A stretch of 64,000 nucleotides of DNA from a bacterium (GTDB lineage Bacteria > Orphanbacterota > Orphanbacteria > Orphanbacterales > Orphanbacteraceae): contig JALGYY010000017.1 of the NCBI GenBank assembly GCA_025782575.1, positions 733,892 through 797,891 on the forward strand. Reading direction: 5' to 3'. The translations under genes were made by a program, and so were the position numbers. Below are positions 7,804-17,144 of the stretch, piece by piece. Below the pieces are notes generated by a model. That model was not told the origin of the DNA. It worked only from the letters and a program-made list of their open reading frames with translations, and made no database searches. Position 1 is the first letter of the stretch. Every line of letters starts with the position of its first letter.

Positions 7804-9225
7804 TCAGCCTTTGATCACGACGAGCGGCTTCAGTCGCGCCACTCGCCTGGAGATTCCGGCTCCATGGACAACACCAACAACGGAATCCACGTTCTTGTAC
7901 GCCTCCGGCGCCTCTTCCACCAACAGCTTTCGTGAGCGGGCCCGGCAGAGGACTCCCTCCCTCCGCATACCGGCCTCCAGCTCCTCGATGCTGATCTCTC
8001 TCTTCGCCGCCGACCGGCTCTTCGCCCGACCTGCGCCGTGACAGGTACTCCCGAAGGTCTCATCCATGGCGCGATCGGTCCCCACCAGGACATACGATCC
8101 TGTTCGCATGTCACCGGGAATGAGAACGGGCTGGCCCACGGATCGATACTCCTCGCAGACATCAGGATGACCGGCTGGAAAAGCACGGGTCGCCCCTTTC
8201 CTATGCACACAGACTGTCTGCATCCTCCCTTTCACCTTGTGCTCTTCCATTTTGGCGATGTTGTGAGAAACATCGTACACAAGGCGAAGGGAGGTACCCG
8301 GAAAAAGTGATGAGAATACGTTTCGCGCCAAGTGAAGCAGGTATTGACGATTAGCCCATGCGAAGTTGGCCGCGGCCGCCATGGCGGCAAGATAGCGCTC
8401 CCCCGCCGTCGATCGGATGGGGACGCAGGCGAGTTGCCTGTCGGGGATCTTGATCTGATCCACCCCTCGCCGCTTCTGCATGGAGCGGAGAGAGTCGGTG
8501 CAGACCTGATGGCCGAGCCCGCGGGAGCCGCAATGGATCATCACGGTTACCGCGTCTTTTTTCAGACCGAAACGCTCGGCGGCATCTTGATCATAGATCT
8601 CTTCCACGTAGCCCGCTTCCAGGAAGTGGTTGCCCGATCCGAGTGTTCCCAGCTGGGTTCGGCCCCGTTCGATCGCACGCTCGCTCAGTGCGTCCGGATC
8701 GGCTGCGCGAAGGCAACCCCGCTCCTCCGTTCGATCGAGATCCTCCGTAGTGCCGTAGCCTCGACCGACCACCCACCCCGCGCCTTTCACCAGGAGCTCG
8801 ACCATCTCCCGGTCATTCAACCTGAAGTCCCCCCCTCTTCCGACACCGCAGGGAATGCGATGGTACAGAGTATCGGCAAGATCCTCCGCCCTCTCCGCGA
8901 GATCGAACCGGGATAGATTCCCGACGGCCAGCCGCACCCCGCAATTGATATCGTATCCGACGCCTCCGGGCGAAATCACTCCATGATCCGGATCCATTGC
9001 CGCCACGCCGCCGATCGGGAAGCCATACCCCCAGTGTATGTCCGGCATGGCAAGCGAACGCCCGACGATCCCAGGCAGATGAGCGACGTTCGCCACCTGC
9101 TCGAGACTTCGATCAGATCGTATTTTGGCGAGCCCGGCTTTGTCCGCGAAGATAAGGCCCGGTACTTTCATGCCCCGCTCCTGCTCGAGCCGCCAGCGAA
9201 ACTGGTCAATCTGTTTGAGCTTCAT
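7804..9225 (-). CDS. rtcB: RNA-splicing ligase RtcB
   Basis: A 473-residue GTP-dependent 3'-phosphate/5'-OH RNA ligase. Metal ligands are visible as Cys95 (GGVGYDINCGVR), His200 (GSGNHFLE), His231 (IHCGSRGLGHQ) and His321 (DVSHNIAK). The guanylylated histidine is His396 in CHGAGRAKSRS. Length is typical of long RtcB forms. The ATG at 9225 is chosen because GGGAGGTGA precedes it; the open frame continues 26 codons upstream but overlaps the archease gene. Archease lies 28 bases upstream on the same strand, which supports a functional RNA repair pair. Confidence 0.97.
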   Translation of the reverse strand: MKLKQIDQFRWRLEQERGMKVPGLIFADKAGLAKIRSDRSLEQVANVAHLPGIVGRSLAMPDIHWGYGFPIGGVAAMDPDHGVISPGGVGYDINCGVRLAVGNLSRFDLAERAEDLADTLYHRIPCGVGRGGDFRLNDREMVELLVKGAGWVVGRGYGTTEDLDRTEERGCLRAADPDALSERAIERGRTQLGTLGSGNHFLEAGYVEEIYDQDAAERFGLKKDAVTVMIHCGSRGLGHQVCTDSLRSMQKRRGVDQIKIPDRQLACVPIRSTAGERYLAAMAAAANFAWANRQYLLHLARNVFSSLFPGTSLRLVYDVSHNIAKMEEHKVKGRMQTVCVHRKGATRAFPAGHPDVCEEYRSVGQPVLIPGDMRTGSYVLVGTDRAMDETFGSTCHGAGRAKSRSAAKREISIEELEAGMRREGVLCRARSRKLLVEEAPEAYKNVDSVVGVVHGAGISRRVARLKPLVVIKG

Positions 9226-9253
9226 GAAAGAGTCACCTCCCGGCCGGCACAGA

Positions 9254-9667
9254 TCATACGTCGAAGACGATCCGCGCGCGCCATTCGCCCCCCACCTCTT
9301 CAACTGCCAGGTCGTGATAGGTAGCGGCTTTGATATCCCTCACGGGTTCCGACCCCGCTCCTTTCGTTTCGCATATCAAGAAAGCATGCAGGTTGTTCCC
9401 GGCCAGCCGAAATCTCTCGATTGAACGGGGACGACTGTTGCCTGTCTCCGAGAGGAAAAGGAGTTCGTTCAGCCACGCGACCAGCAGGTCGACCTTGTCT
9501 TCACATTGCAGCCTGATTTCCGATGTAAACTGACTCTCGGACGATGGCGGCACTCCCCACAGCGCCTCCAGCAGAGCCGTTCCCGCGCATTCGAACAGTC
9601 GTTCGCATGAATCCGCAGCCACTTCCAGGAGCATATCAGCATCATGATCGATCCACTGGTACTGCAT
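9254..9667 (-). CDS. Archease, RtcB activator
   Basis: A 137-residue archease that speeds RtcB guanylylation and turnover. Family signatures are the N-terminal YQWIDHDADMLLEV (metal-binding DHDAD), the central KVDLLVAWLNELLFL, and the C-terminal KAATYHDLAVEE then WRARIVFDV. GGAGGTGGG precedes the ATG. It is the first gene of the archease-rtcB-menG unit. A TATAAT box on the minus strand (9698-9703) with no clear -35 is the best promoter candidate. Confidence 0.95.
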   Translation of the reverse strand: MQYQWIDHDADMLLEVAADSCERLFECAGTALLEALWGVPPSSESQFTSEIRLQCEDKVDLLVAWLNELLFLSETGNSRPRSIERFRLAGNNLHAFLICETKGAGSEPVRDIKAATYHDLAVEEVGGEWRARIVFDV

Positions 9668-9721
9668 GATCCCACCTCCAGAGAGCGCTGCCGCGCATTA
9701 TAGACTATCCGGCCCGATGGT

Positions 9722-9750
9722 TTGACGGTTACGCTTTGCAGTGCTAGATT
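9722..9750 (+). promoter_or_regulatory. Sigma-70 type promoter for the cysteine synthase gene
   Basis: TTGACG (9722-9727) and TAGATT (9745-9750) are separated by exactly 17 bases, 25 bases before the start at 9775. It lies in the 107-base divergent region shared with the archease gene. Confidence 0.65.
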
Positions 9751-9774
9751 CTGCCGCTGGAGGAGGGAAATCAG

Positions 9775-10770
9775 ATGACCCATCATGGTCTACAGGGCCC
9801 GGTCGACAGCATTCTGGAGACTATCGGCAACACCCCGCTCGTTCGTCTCGGGCGAATCGCACCGAAAAATGGGGCCGAGGTGCTTGCCAAGTTGGAGTCG
9901 TTCAATCCGGGTGGCAGCGTCAAGGACCGCGTCGCCGTGGCGCTCGTTAATCTCGCCGAAGAAAATGGTGACTTGAAACCGGGCGGCACGATCGTGGAGT
10001 CGACTTCCGGGAACACCGGAATGGGGCTCGCGCTCTGCGGGGTGGTGAGAGGGTACCGGGTCATACTTACGATGCCGGATAAAGTGAGCACTGAAAAACG
10101 ACTGATGCTTCAAGCGATGGGAGCGGAAGTGGTGATCACGCCGACAGAGGTATCCGCCGATGACCCCCGAAGCTATTACTCCGTGGCGAAAAAGATCGCC
10201 GATGAAACGCCGAATTCCCTTCTCGCCAACCAGTACTTCAACCCCGAAAATCCGGCGGCACACTACAGGAGCACCGGCCCTGAAATCTGGGAACAGACTG
10301 GCGGGGCGATCGACGCTTTCGTCGCCGGTGTCGGCACCGGCGGGACGATCAGCGGAGTGGCGCGCTACCTGAAAGAGCAGAACCCGAATGTGCGTATTAT
10401 CGGGGCCGATCCGGTCGGTTCCATTCTGAAGCACTACCATGAGACAGGCGAGATGGCCGAACCTCACCAGTACCTCACCGAGGGAATCGGTGAAGATATC
10501 ATCCCGGCAAATGTCCACTTCGAACTGATCGACGAGTTTCGGACGGTTACTGACAAGGACGCGTTTCGGATCACCCGCAGTCTCGGCCGCGAAGAAGGAC
10601 TTCTCGTCGGCGGCTCCTGTGGCGCTGCCGTTTGGGTGGCGTTCGAAGTGGCAAAGGAATTCGACCCGGGCAAGACCGTGGTTGTCCTTCTCCCCGATAC
10701 CGGAGAGCGCTACCTCTCAAAAGTGCACAATGAAGAATGGCTGAAGAGCCACGGCATGCTTGACAGCTAG
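9775..10770 (+). CDS. PLP-dependent cysteine synthase / cystathionine beta-synthase
   Basis: A 331-residue fold-type II PLP enzyme. The motif NPGGSVKDRVAV holds the Schiff-base lysine. ESTSGNTGMGLAL is the substrate loop and GVGTGGTISGVARYLKE binds the PLP phosphate. The stretch GADPVGSI, then TEGIGEDIIP, then VGGSCGAAVWVA, is closer to cystathionine beta-synthase and CysM-like enzymes than to CysK. The C-terminal regulatory CBS domains of eukaryotic CBS are absent. The reaction is either O-acetylserine sulfhydrylation or homocysteine plus serine condensation. GGAGGAGGGAAATCAG precedes the ATG. It stands alone, followed by a palindromic repeat. Confidence 0.92.
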   Translation: MTHHGLQGPVDSILETIGNTPLVRLGRIAPKNGAEVLAKLESFNPGGSVKDRVAVALVNLAEENGDLKPGGTIVESTSGNTGMGLALCGVVRGYRVILTMPDKVSTEKRLMLQAMGAEVVITPTEVSADDPRSYYSVAKKIADETPNSLLANQYFNPENPAAHYRSTGPEIWEQTGGAIDAFVAGVGTGGTISGVARYLKEQNPNVRIIGADPVGSILKHYHETGEMAEPHQYLTEGIGEDIIPANVHFELIDEFRTVTDKDAFRITRSLGREEGLLVGGSCGAAVWVAFEVAKEFDPGKTVVVLLPDTGERYLSKVHNEEWLKSHGMLDS

Positions 10771-10806
10771 CGAAGCTTGATTCTGAGTTGACGAGTGGGG
10801 TCGGGG

Positions 10807-10988
10807 TTAACCCGGATTCCTTACCAGGATTCGTCGCAAGGGATTGAATAGCGAGGCGAGACAACGGCTTGGACGAGGAGCCGCCGAAAGCGTAGCGTAA
10901 GCTAGGCTGAGGTGGCGACGTCGGAAAGGCGTTGTCGCAGCCCGCTATTCGAGGCCGCAGCAGAATGCTGGTAAGAAGTCCGGGTTAA
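10807..10988. repeat. Family B nested palindromic element, copy 1
   Basis: A 182-base element with imperfect terminal inverted repeats of about 31 bases. The left arm runs TTAACCCGGATTCCTTACCA onward (10807-10837), and the right arm 10957-10988 reads as its complement. A second inner inverted repeat (GAATAGCG.../...CGCTATTC) makes the whole element foldable. It sits between convergent genes. Its last four bases, TTAA, supply the TAA stop of the sigma-54 activator gene on the minus strand. Copy 2 is at 46230-46290. Confidence 0.8.
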
Positions 10989-13942
10989 ACGTCGATTCCG
11001 TAGCGGGTAATCTTGTTTCGAAGCCCCTTCCGGGTAAGACCGAGAACGCGCGCCGCCTTCGACTTATTATTGTGAGAAGCCTTCAGCGCATCCTCAATCA
11101 TTTTCTTCTCCACGCCGGCAATCACGCTTGCCATCGTCTTCGTGCCTAATTTCGGCGTCTGAATCCCCCCACGATCGAACCTGATCAGCTCATCGGAGAG
11201 AGCCTCCGGCCCGATCGTATCCGCCGGCGAGGCGAGTGCGACCGCACGTTCGATCTCATTCTCGAGGTCACGCACATTTCCCGGCCAATCGTAACGCGCC
11301 AGCAGATCGAGTACTTGTGGAGAGAGTGTCACCCCTTCTTTTCCGAGCCGGCTCGTGAAGTTCTTGAGGAAATGCTGTGAGAGAATCGGAATGTCCTCCC
11401 GGCGCTCTCGAAGGGGGGGGAGTTGAATGCAGATCACTTTGAGTCGATAAAAGAGATCCTGGAGAAAGCGTCCCTGCTCGACAGCTTCCCTGAGATCAAC
11501 ATTTGAAGCGCAGACAATTCGACAATCAACCCGTCTCACCTTCACCGACCCGACCGGCTTGAATTCCTGACGATCAACGACGCGGAGAAGCTTCTCTTGA
11601 AACTTGCGGCTCGTCTTGTCGATCTCGTCGATGAAAACCGTGCCCCCGTCCGCTACTTCAAAGAGCCCCTTCTTGGAGACTGTTGCACCTGTAAATGCGC
11701 TCTTCACATGACCGAACAGCTCGCTCTCCAGGATGGTCTCGGAGAGATCGGCACAATTGATAGTTACGAAAGGCCCTGGATTCCCTTTGGAGACCTCGTA
11801 GGCAATGAGCCCCTTGCCGGTCCCGGTCTCCCCCTGAATCAGTATGGTCGTGTGCATTCCGGACAGCTTCTGGAGCATGTCCAGAATATCGCGCATCTTC
11901 TTGTTCTTCGTGATGACGCCGGGGAAGTTCTCGGAAGCTTCCGGCTTCTCCGGCTCAGGGGGCGAGACTGTCTCAGATGCGATCCCGACCAGGAAGTTAA
12001 GATCCCTTCTGTTGAAATGTCCCCTCCCTCCCGCGTCAGTCCGATCGACATAGATTCCGAGATCACCTGCTTCGGTCGAAGGGGCCACAAGATAGGACCG
12101 TACGGCCCTTCCGTTGTCCGGACTGAATGATGCGATCGGCTGGGCCTTTCCGCTCTCTTCCCATGGGCCGAGCGATTCACCAAGCACGCGAAGCGCGTCG
12201 GCTTCCGAAAAGTGAGCCGCCTCGAGGATCCGGAGCGCCCCATCTGAACTCCTTCGAAACAGAACACCCCTGTCGGCCCCGATCGGCCCGAGAACACGAG
12301 CAAGAACATCGGCACGGCCCGTACCGGATTCACGGATAAGGAGGTAACGATTCGAGGGAGCCTGGGAGCATTCGACGAAACGCTCCTCGATGGAAACGCG
12401 GATTTCCTCGATCTCACGAGATTCAGAGGTAAAACGATCATTCTCCAGGAACCGGGATGCTTTCTTGAGGAGGACCAGACCGTCTTCCACCCGGTCCGTG
12501 CGGGTCTTCAGCTTGGCAAACTCGATGAGAGCCCGGCAGGAGAATGTGTGTGCGTTGAATCGGCGGAAGATCGCCTCCGCACGGGTCAGATTGGATCGGG
12601 CCGTCCCGAAGTCATCGAGCAGTTGAGCGGTTCGGGCACTCTCGAGCAGGGAGCGGCCCAATTCGAAAGGTATGCCGACCGCCTCGAAGATACGAACACT
12701 TCGTCCCGCATAGCGTGCGGCCCGTTTGGAATCGCCCGCCCTCCTGTGGGCCGCGCCAAGAGCGCGGAGTGCAAGGCCGACGATTCGCTTGTCCCGGATC
12801 GACACGGCCATCCGAAGGGAACGCTTGGCCCAGTCGATTGCCCCGTCGGCATCGCCCTCAATTGCAGCCACCTCACTCAAACGGCGACTCACCTCGGCAA
12901 TGTGATCGTTCTTGTCGGAAATATCGAGAGCAACGGAGAGTGATTTTTTAAAGAAGGTCTTAGCGGTCTGAAACTGTCCTCGATCAAAATACCAGGCACC
13001 GAGTTCCTCGAACGAGGCTGCGATTTCCCGCCGGGTGCCGCGAACGCTCGATAGCCGCAAGGCTTCTGTCGCGAATATCTTGGCGTCTTCCCACCGTCTG
13101 TGCTGACGGTCGAGGCGCGCGCTGGCGAGATTGCATCGAGTAACCCCGAGGGAATCACCTACAGCCCTCGACATTTGAAGGCTCTTTTCGATCTCGATCT
13201 CGGCTGATTTCCATTCCCCGCGATGATACCTGATGAGGCCGAGATTCAATGAGCGGAGAGCCACACCTGTGTAGTCTCCCAGTTTGTGACCGATCTTCAT
13301 CGCAACTGAAAGGGCCCCGGTCGCATTGTCCCACTGGCAGAGGCTCTTGTAGCAGACCCCGAGGTTGTTATTGGCCTTGGCAATGCCCTGTTCGTTTTCT
13401 ATTCGCCGGAACGTGGACAACGCATCCTGGAAATACCGGACCGCTTCCTGGTGATTCCCCTGCCGGCTGAAGATCGTCCCGCAGGCAAGTTGCACTCCCC
13501 CGATCTCTTCGTTCTCGGGAGAGTGCCGTAGCATGTAGAGAGAGCGGAGCAGATAGGCTAGAGCGTCCTGCAGGTTTCCGACCGCCTGATTGATCCTCCC
13601 TGCAAGTGCATAGATCTTGCCGAGCTCGAATGAATCCCCCTCGCCGCCGAGGATCCTTTCCCCTTTGTAGACGAGATGAAGAGCCGACTCGAAATCACCT
13701 TTTCCGAACTGGCCGAGCGCCAGCTTATGCCAGATTCTCGCTCGATCAGCTGACGGGAGGGAATGCCACTTCTCTGATTCGAGGATCTTGTCGAAGTAGA
13801 AAATCGCCTGGTCGTAGTTATCCGCCCGAAGATAGATGTCGCCGAGACTCTCACGGAGTTCGAACTTCTCTTGATCGTCTCCGCCGGATTCCGCAAGCCG
13901 GAGAGCCTGCTGAACTTTTGACAGACGGTCGTCGGGCTTCAT
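10985..13942 (-). CDS. Sigma-54-dependent transcriptional activator with TPR and GAF domains
   Basis: A 985-residue enhancer-binding protein. About 500 residues of tetratricopeptide repeats come first (for example QEAVRYFQDALSTFRRIENE). A GAF-like segment follows (about 543-660), then the AAA+ domain with Walker A GETGTGKG (704-711) and Walker B VFIDEID (769-775). A Fis-type helix-turn-helix ends the protein (ALKASHNNKSKAARVLGLTRKGLRNKI). The sigma-54 contact loop reads SAFTGA (748-753) instead of GAFTGA. There is no receiver domain, so input is likely protein-protein or ligand binding rather than phosphorylation. The ATG at 13942 has GGAG upstream and begins MKPDDRLSKVQQAL. The target is unknown; the small secreted protein upstream is a candidate. 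Confidence 0.93.
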   Translation of the reverse strand: MKPDDRLSKVQQALRLAESGGDDQEKFELRESLGDIYLRADNYDQAIFYFDKILESEKWHSLPSADRARIWHKLALGQFGKGDFESALHLVYKGERILGGEGDSFELGKIYALAGRINQAVGNLQDALAYLLRSLYMLRHSPENEEIGGVQLACGTIFSRQGNHQEAVRYFQDALSTFRRIENEQGIAKANNNLGVCYKSLCQWDNATGALSVAMKIGHKLGDYTGVALRSLNLGLIRYHRGEWKSAEIEIEKSLQMSRAVGDSLGVTRCNLASARLDRQHRRWEDAKIFATEALRLSSVRGTRREIAASFEELGAWYFDRGQFQTAKTFFKKSLSVALDISDKNDHIAEVSRRLSEVAAIEGDADGAIDWAKRSLRMAVSIRDKRIVGLALRALGAAHRRAGDSKRAARYAGRSVRIFEAVGIPFELGRSLLESARTAQLLDDFGTARSNLTRAEAIFRRFNAHTFSCRALIEFAKLKTRTDRVEDGLVLLKKASRFLENDRFTSESREIEEIRVSIEERFVECSQAPSNRYLLIRESGTGRADVLARVLGPIGADRGVLFRRSSDGALRILEAAHFSEADALRVLGESLGPWEESGKAQPIASFSPDNGRAVRSYLVAPSTEAGDLGIYVDRTDAGGRGHFNRRDLNFLVGIASETVSPPEPEKPEASENFPGVITKNKKMRDILDMLQKLSGMHTTILIQGETGTGKGLIAYEVSKGNPGPFVTINCADLSETILESELFGHVKSAFTGATVSKKGLFEVADGGTVFIDEIDKTSRKFQEKLLRVVDRQEFKPVGSVKVRRVDCRIVCASNVDLREAVEQGRFLQDLFYRLKVICIQLPPLRERREDIPILSQHFLKNFTSRLGKEGVTLSPQVLDLLARYDWPGNVRDLENEIERAVALASPADTIGPEALSDELIRFDRGGIQTPKLGTKTMASVIAGVEKKMIEDALKASHNNKSKAARVLGLTRKGLRNKITRYGIDV

Positions 13943-14004
13943 GCGCACACTCCAGAAGCATTTGAATGGACGACACAAGCGCGTAATTCGAGATGCCTGG
14001 AGTT

Positions 14005-14268
14005 TTAGATGCCGAATGCGCCTGCGAGGCGGAGCATGCTTTTTACCCAGCGCATACCCTTGCTTCCCAGACCTGCCCCGACACCCTCGAAACCACTCTG
14101 ACTATCCTGATTGCTTAGAACCTGTTCGAAGCCATCAGGATCAACATCTTCTTCCCCCATTGAGGCATCTAATCCACCCGGTATTTCCTCTTCGCAATAG
14201 GCGAATGAAAACGTGAACAGAATGAATAAAGACACCAAAAAGAGGATTTTGCCTTTCCGCCGAGTCAT
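14005..14268 (-). CDS. Small exported protein, unknown function
   Basis: An 87-residue protein with a strong signal peptide (KILFLVSLFILFTFSFAYC, cleavage before EEEIPGG). The acidic mature part is about 65 residues and ends in an amphipathic stretch GMRWVKSMLRLAGAFGI. AAGGAG lies 7-8 bases before the ATG. A TTGACA/AATAAT promoter is about 65 bases upstream, so this is a real gene despite its size. No family is recognised. It lies immediately upstream of the sigma-54 activator on the same strand. Confidence 0.7.
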   Translation of the reverse strand: MTRRKGKILFLVSLFILFTFSFAYCEEEIPGGLDASMGEEDVDPDGFEQVLSNQDSQSGFEGVGAGLGSKGMRWVKSMLRLAGAFGI

Positions 14269-14333
14269 GGGACACTCTCCTTTCCCCGAACGGACTCAGT
14301 TTACGGATACGAAGTATCCACTGATACCGTTCT

Positions 14334-14363
14334 ATTATTGCCATCATGGCTGCAAGATGTCAA
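14334..14363 (-). promoter_or_regulatory. Promoter of the small exported protein gene
   Basis: On the minus strand TTGACA (14363-14358) is followed after 18 bases by AATAAT (14339-14334). This is a near-consensus sigma-70 type promoter 65 bases before the ATG at 14268. Confidence 0.6.
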
Positions 14364-14393
14364 TGGGAACCGGGTACTTAGTGCAGTTCGGAT

Positions 14394-14422
14394 CCAGGAT
14401 CCGCCGAGAAGGCGGACCCTGG
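14394..14422. other. 12-bp hairpin, possible transcript-end structure
   Basis: CCAGGATCCGCC (14394-14405) and GGCGGACCCTGG (14411-14422) pair over 12 positions with one mismatch around a GAGAA loop. It lies between the small exported protein promoter and the terminator at 14428-14461. No T-tract follows on either strand, so its role is unclear. Confidence 0.4.
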
Positions 14423-14427
14423 TCCAC

Positions 14428-14461
14428 AAAAGATCGGATACCCCCTGGTCGTGATCCGATC
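14428..14461 (-). terminator. Intrinsic terminator after the 14504-14710 gene
   Basis: On the minus strand GATCGGAT and ATCCGATC (14461-14454 and 14439-14432) form an 8-bp stem with a 14-base loop, followed directly by CTTTT-type bases (TTTT at 14431-14428 region). It is placed 43 bases after the stop of the small membrane protein gene. Confidence 0.55.
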
Positions 14462-14503
14462 CCGTTCTAACTCATGAAAAGCGGGGCGATGCCCTCCTTC
14501 CGG

Positions 14504-14710
14504 CTAGAAATGCACCCTATGCCGGTGGGGGAACTCTGCGGGATCATCGCCCACATCCTTCAGTTCGGGCTCAGGGAGACTGTGATCGGAACGTGTCGGG
14601 AGAATACGTGCGATCCGCTCCCAGCCCGAGTTAACAGCGCAAAACCGTGCAACTACCAGGGCCAGCACGAGATACACACCGAGTACCGAAACAACAATTA
14701 CAGTCTTCAT
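14504..14710 (-). CDS. Small single-pass membrane protein, family member 1
   Basis: A 67-residue protein: MKTVIVVSVLGVYLVLALVV forms one transmembrane helix, followed by ARFCAVNSGWERIARIL and a polar, His-rich tail. The segment VYLVLALVVARFCAVNSGWE aligns without gaps to the product of 18414-18644, with 11 of 21 residues identical over the Y-x-V-L-A...V-x-R-x-C-A-x-N-x-x-W-E signature. Start at the ATG 14710; AAGGAGG lies about 13 bases upstream, which is somewhat far. No known domain is recognised. A terminator follows, so it is a separate unit. Confidence 0.6.
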   Translation of the reverse strand: MKTVIVVSVLGVYLVLALVVARFCAVNSGWERIARILPTRSDHSLPEPELKDVGDDPAEFPHRHRVHF

Positions 14711-15014
14711 ACATACGCCAGAGCCTCCTTTCGATCCGATAGGTTCAAGACTACCCGCGGAGTACCAATGCATATTCGATACCAGATCGCTTGATCCGGA
14801 GTTCTCTTGGGTCGGACAGTTTCCTAACTGGTTGTGATTGAATCAGTTCGGATGGAATTATCCCAATGGTGTACAAGTCCGATCCAAGCGCTAAACCCCT
14901 CGATTCCAGCCTGCCTACCCTTTTTCAATGAAAACCTGGTAATAGACTACCCAGATCTGACTACAAAGTAACCAGGCAATGGTCTGAAAACTCCGGGGCT
15001 GCCAGGGGACGGTG
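14711..15014. other. Intergenic region, no gene seen
   Basis: About 300 bases between two minus-strand genes. It must hold the promoter of the small membrane protein gene, but no convincing -35/-10 pair stands out (TTGGAT with GATAAT at 19-base spacing is the best). No RNA gene or repeat was recognised. Confidence 0.4.
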
Positions 15015-17144
15015 TCAGCGCTCGGTCCGAAGGCTAAGGAGGGCTCTCCTGATTTCAGCAGCACGGGGATGGTCCGGGGCATTCTCGAGAAACAGACGGA
15101 AGTGCCTGGCCGCCTGCGGCTCGTCCCCAAGGGACAGCCAGGCGCTTGCCAGATTACCGTGGATCTCGGCGTCGCCGGGGTTCTTCCGCAGCAATTCCTC
15201 GAACAGACGAATTCCGTCTCGAACCTGACCGTTCTGGCAGTAAAGAACTCCCAGATTCATCATGGTCGATCGGTTCGCCGGCGCGAGTGCCACGCTTCGC
15301 TCGAGAAGAGGAATGCCCGAGGCGGGTCCTTCCCGATCCCCGAGCATGGTACCCATTTGCGCCAGGGTCTTCGGGTCGTCAGGTTGAAGCGCGACGAGCG
15401 CACGGTAAAGCTCCACCGACGGTCCGGTCAAACCTGCCCATTGATAGAGATACGCCACATGACGGATGAACGAGAGAAAGGTCTCATCACCGGACCCCGC
15501 TCGGTCGAGTCGCAGGTTGGGGAACGCCTCCGGACTATTCCGGCGCCTGTAGATCGTAATCGTCGGTCCCCGGCCGTTTTCCGGCTCGATGATCTGCATG
15601 ACCCGGTAGTTCTTCTCGATCGCCTCATAGAAAATTGTTTGCATGGGGTAGAGCTTCGGATCGGCCTCATATCTCTCTCTGATGAAACTGGAGCTCAGAA
15701 AATAGTCAAACCACGCATAAACTTCTGGTCTGTAGTATCTATCGGCCCGTCTCAGTTCGATTGAGAATGAAGGGATGGTCGCGATCTTGTACGCCGGCTT
15801 CCCGGCGAGTCCGTCCAGAAGGGTCTCCCGGATCGCACGAAACTCCGGCTTCTCGATGTGACGCTGCAGATCCCTCTGGGATCGGAGCTGCGGTCCATGC
15901 GGTTCGAGGAGAATCATCGCCCCATCATCGACGTTCGCCTCGATCCATCGCCTTGCCGCTGTGCGACTGTCCTCCCCGCCCAGCCTGACGGTCTCGCTCG
16001 CGGATCGCCAGGCCGGCTGAGCTAGGACCAGGATCGACAGAACGACGAATATCGACCGGGATCGATTACCGGCACGCTCCGACGCCTGATCCAATGCCCA
16101 TGCGGCCAGCAGGGCGAGAGAAGGGAGGGCCGGCAGGGGGTAGTGAGGCGACTGAACCTTGCTGAGCGCGAGAAGGGTGAATACCGCCACCGGAACCGGC
16201 AGGAGAAGTCGATAGAACGTCCCCCCCCGTTTGAATGCCAACACAAATCCGGCCAGTGCAGCCAGAATAAAGAAAACCCCGAATCCTGAAGTGAATACCG
16301 AAACCGCGCCGGCAAAGCCGCCGCCCGATCCGCCGAAATGACCTACCCTCATGTGAAGCGACTCGAATTCGAATCCCCGGCGGAATGAATCCCAATCGAG
16401 CAGCGCGTACGGGCTGCCGAGTAGAAAGAAGATGCCGGCGAGAAGGCCCGAAGCAATCACCGTCTGAATCGGGAATCGTCCACCATGAATCCACGCAGCG
16501 ACAGGTATGAGGATCAGAAACAGGGCGGCCGGGTACTTTGTGGAAGCGGCGAGACCGAGCGACAGACCGGCGAAGAGCAACTCCTTTTTCGCGCCTGATC
16601 GGAGGAATCGAAAGAGGAGAAGAAGGGCGATCGTGGCGAAGAAGGTCATCGGAACGTCAACTTCGACGAAGCGGGACTTCGCCACATGCACGGGGTGGAG
16701 GGCGACGAGTAGTCCCGCCAGTATCGCCACTCTCCTCCCGCCCAGCCTTCCGCCGATCAGAAAGACAAGTGCGGCAGTGAGCGCGCCGAGTAGAGCGCTC
16801 AGCAATCGCCCCCGATAAAGAAACATCCCCGGATCGATGTACCAGGCCGCACGAAATGAATCTCCATCAGGCAGGCTTCCCGTGATTGACCCGATAAGCT
16901 TCGTCATGACCTGCAGGCCGTATTGCATGTAGAAATAGAAAGTAGGGTAGTTGAAGAAGTGAGGGTTGAAGTCGGGCGCCCCTTCTTCCCAGTTCCAGAA
17001 CTCCCATGCTTTCTGTAGAGACGTCGCCTCCTCGAAGCGATCGGGGAGCCCCCAATCGAGATGAACGAGACGAATACCGAGAGCCACCAGGAAGATGAGG
17101 AGCAGACCACCCCACCTCCCTCTGTCAGGAAACCGGATCAACAT
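15015..17144 (-). CDS. GT39/ArnT-like membrane glycosyltransferase with C-terminal TPR
   Basis: A 709-residue integral membrane protein. The N-terminus LLLIFLVALGIRLVHLDWGLPDRF followed by the acidic EEATSLQKAWEF fits the first loop of dolichyl-phosphate-mannose-protein mannosyltransferase (PMT/ArnT, GT-C) enzymes, which use lipid-linked sugar donors. About ten hydrophobic helices follow up to residue ~400. A soluble part comes next, ending in three TPRs (about 585-705: WAGLTGPSVELYRALVALQP, GVLYCQNGQVRDGIRLFEEL, ASAWLSLGDEPQAARHFRLF). The ATG at 17144 with GGGGGA seven bases before it is preferred; it overlaps the DegT gene by 7 bases. It is the last gene of the ParA-CBM48 operon. Confidence 0.82.
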   Translation of the reverse strand: MLIRFPDRGRWGGLLLIFLVALGIRLVHLDWGLPDRFEEATSLQKAWEFWNWEEGAPDFNPHFFNYPTFYFYMQYGLQVMTKLIGSITGSLPDGDSFRAAWYIDPGMFLYRGRLLSALLGALTAALVFLIGGRLGGRRVAILAGLLVALHPVHVAKSRFVEVDVPMTFFATIALLLLFRFLRSGAKKELLFAGLSLGLAASTKYPAALFLILIPVAAWIHGGRFPIQTVIASGLLAGIFFLLGSPYALLDWDSFRRGFEFESLHMRVGHFGGSGGGFAGAVSVFTSGFGVFFILAALAGFVLAFKRGGTFYRLLLPVPVAVFTLLALSKVQSPHYPLPALPSLALLAAWALDQASERAGNRSRSIFVVLSILVLAQPAWRSASETVRLGGEDSRTAARRWIEANVDDGAMILLEPHGPQLRSQRDLQRHIEKPEFRAIRETLLDGLAGKPAYKIATIPSFSIELRRADRYYRPEVYAWFDYFLSSSFIRERYEADPKLYPMQTIFYEAIEKNYRVMQIIEPENGRGPTITIYRRRNSPEAFPNLRLDRAGSGDETFLSFIRHVAYLYQWAGLTGPSVELYRALVALQPDDPKTLAQMGTMLGDREGPASGIPLLERSVALAPANRSTMMNLGVLYCQNGQVRDGIRLFEELLRKNPGDAEIHGNLASAWLSLGDEPQAARHFRLFLENAPDHPRAAEIRRALLSLRTER

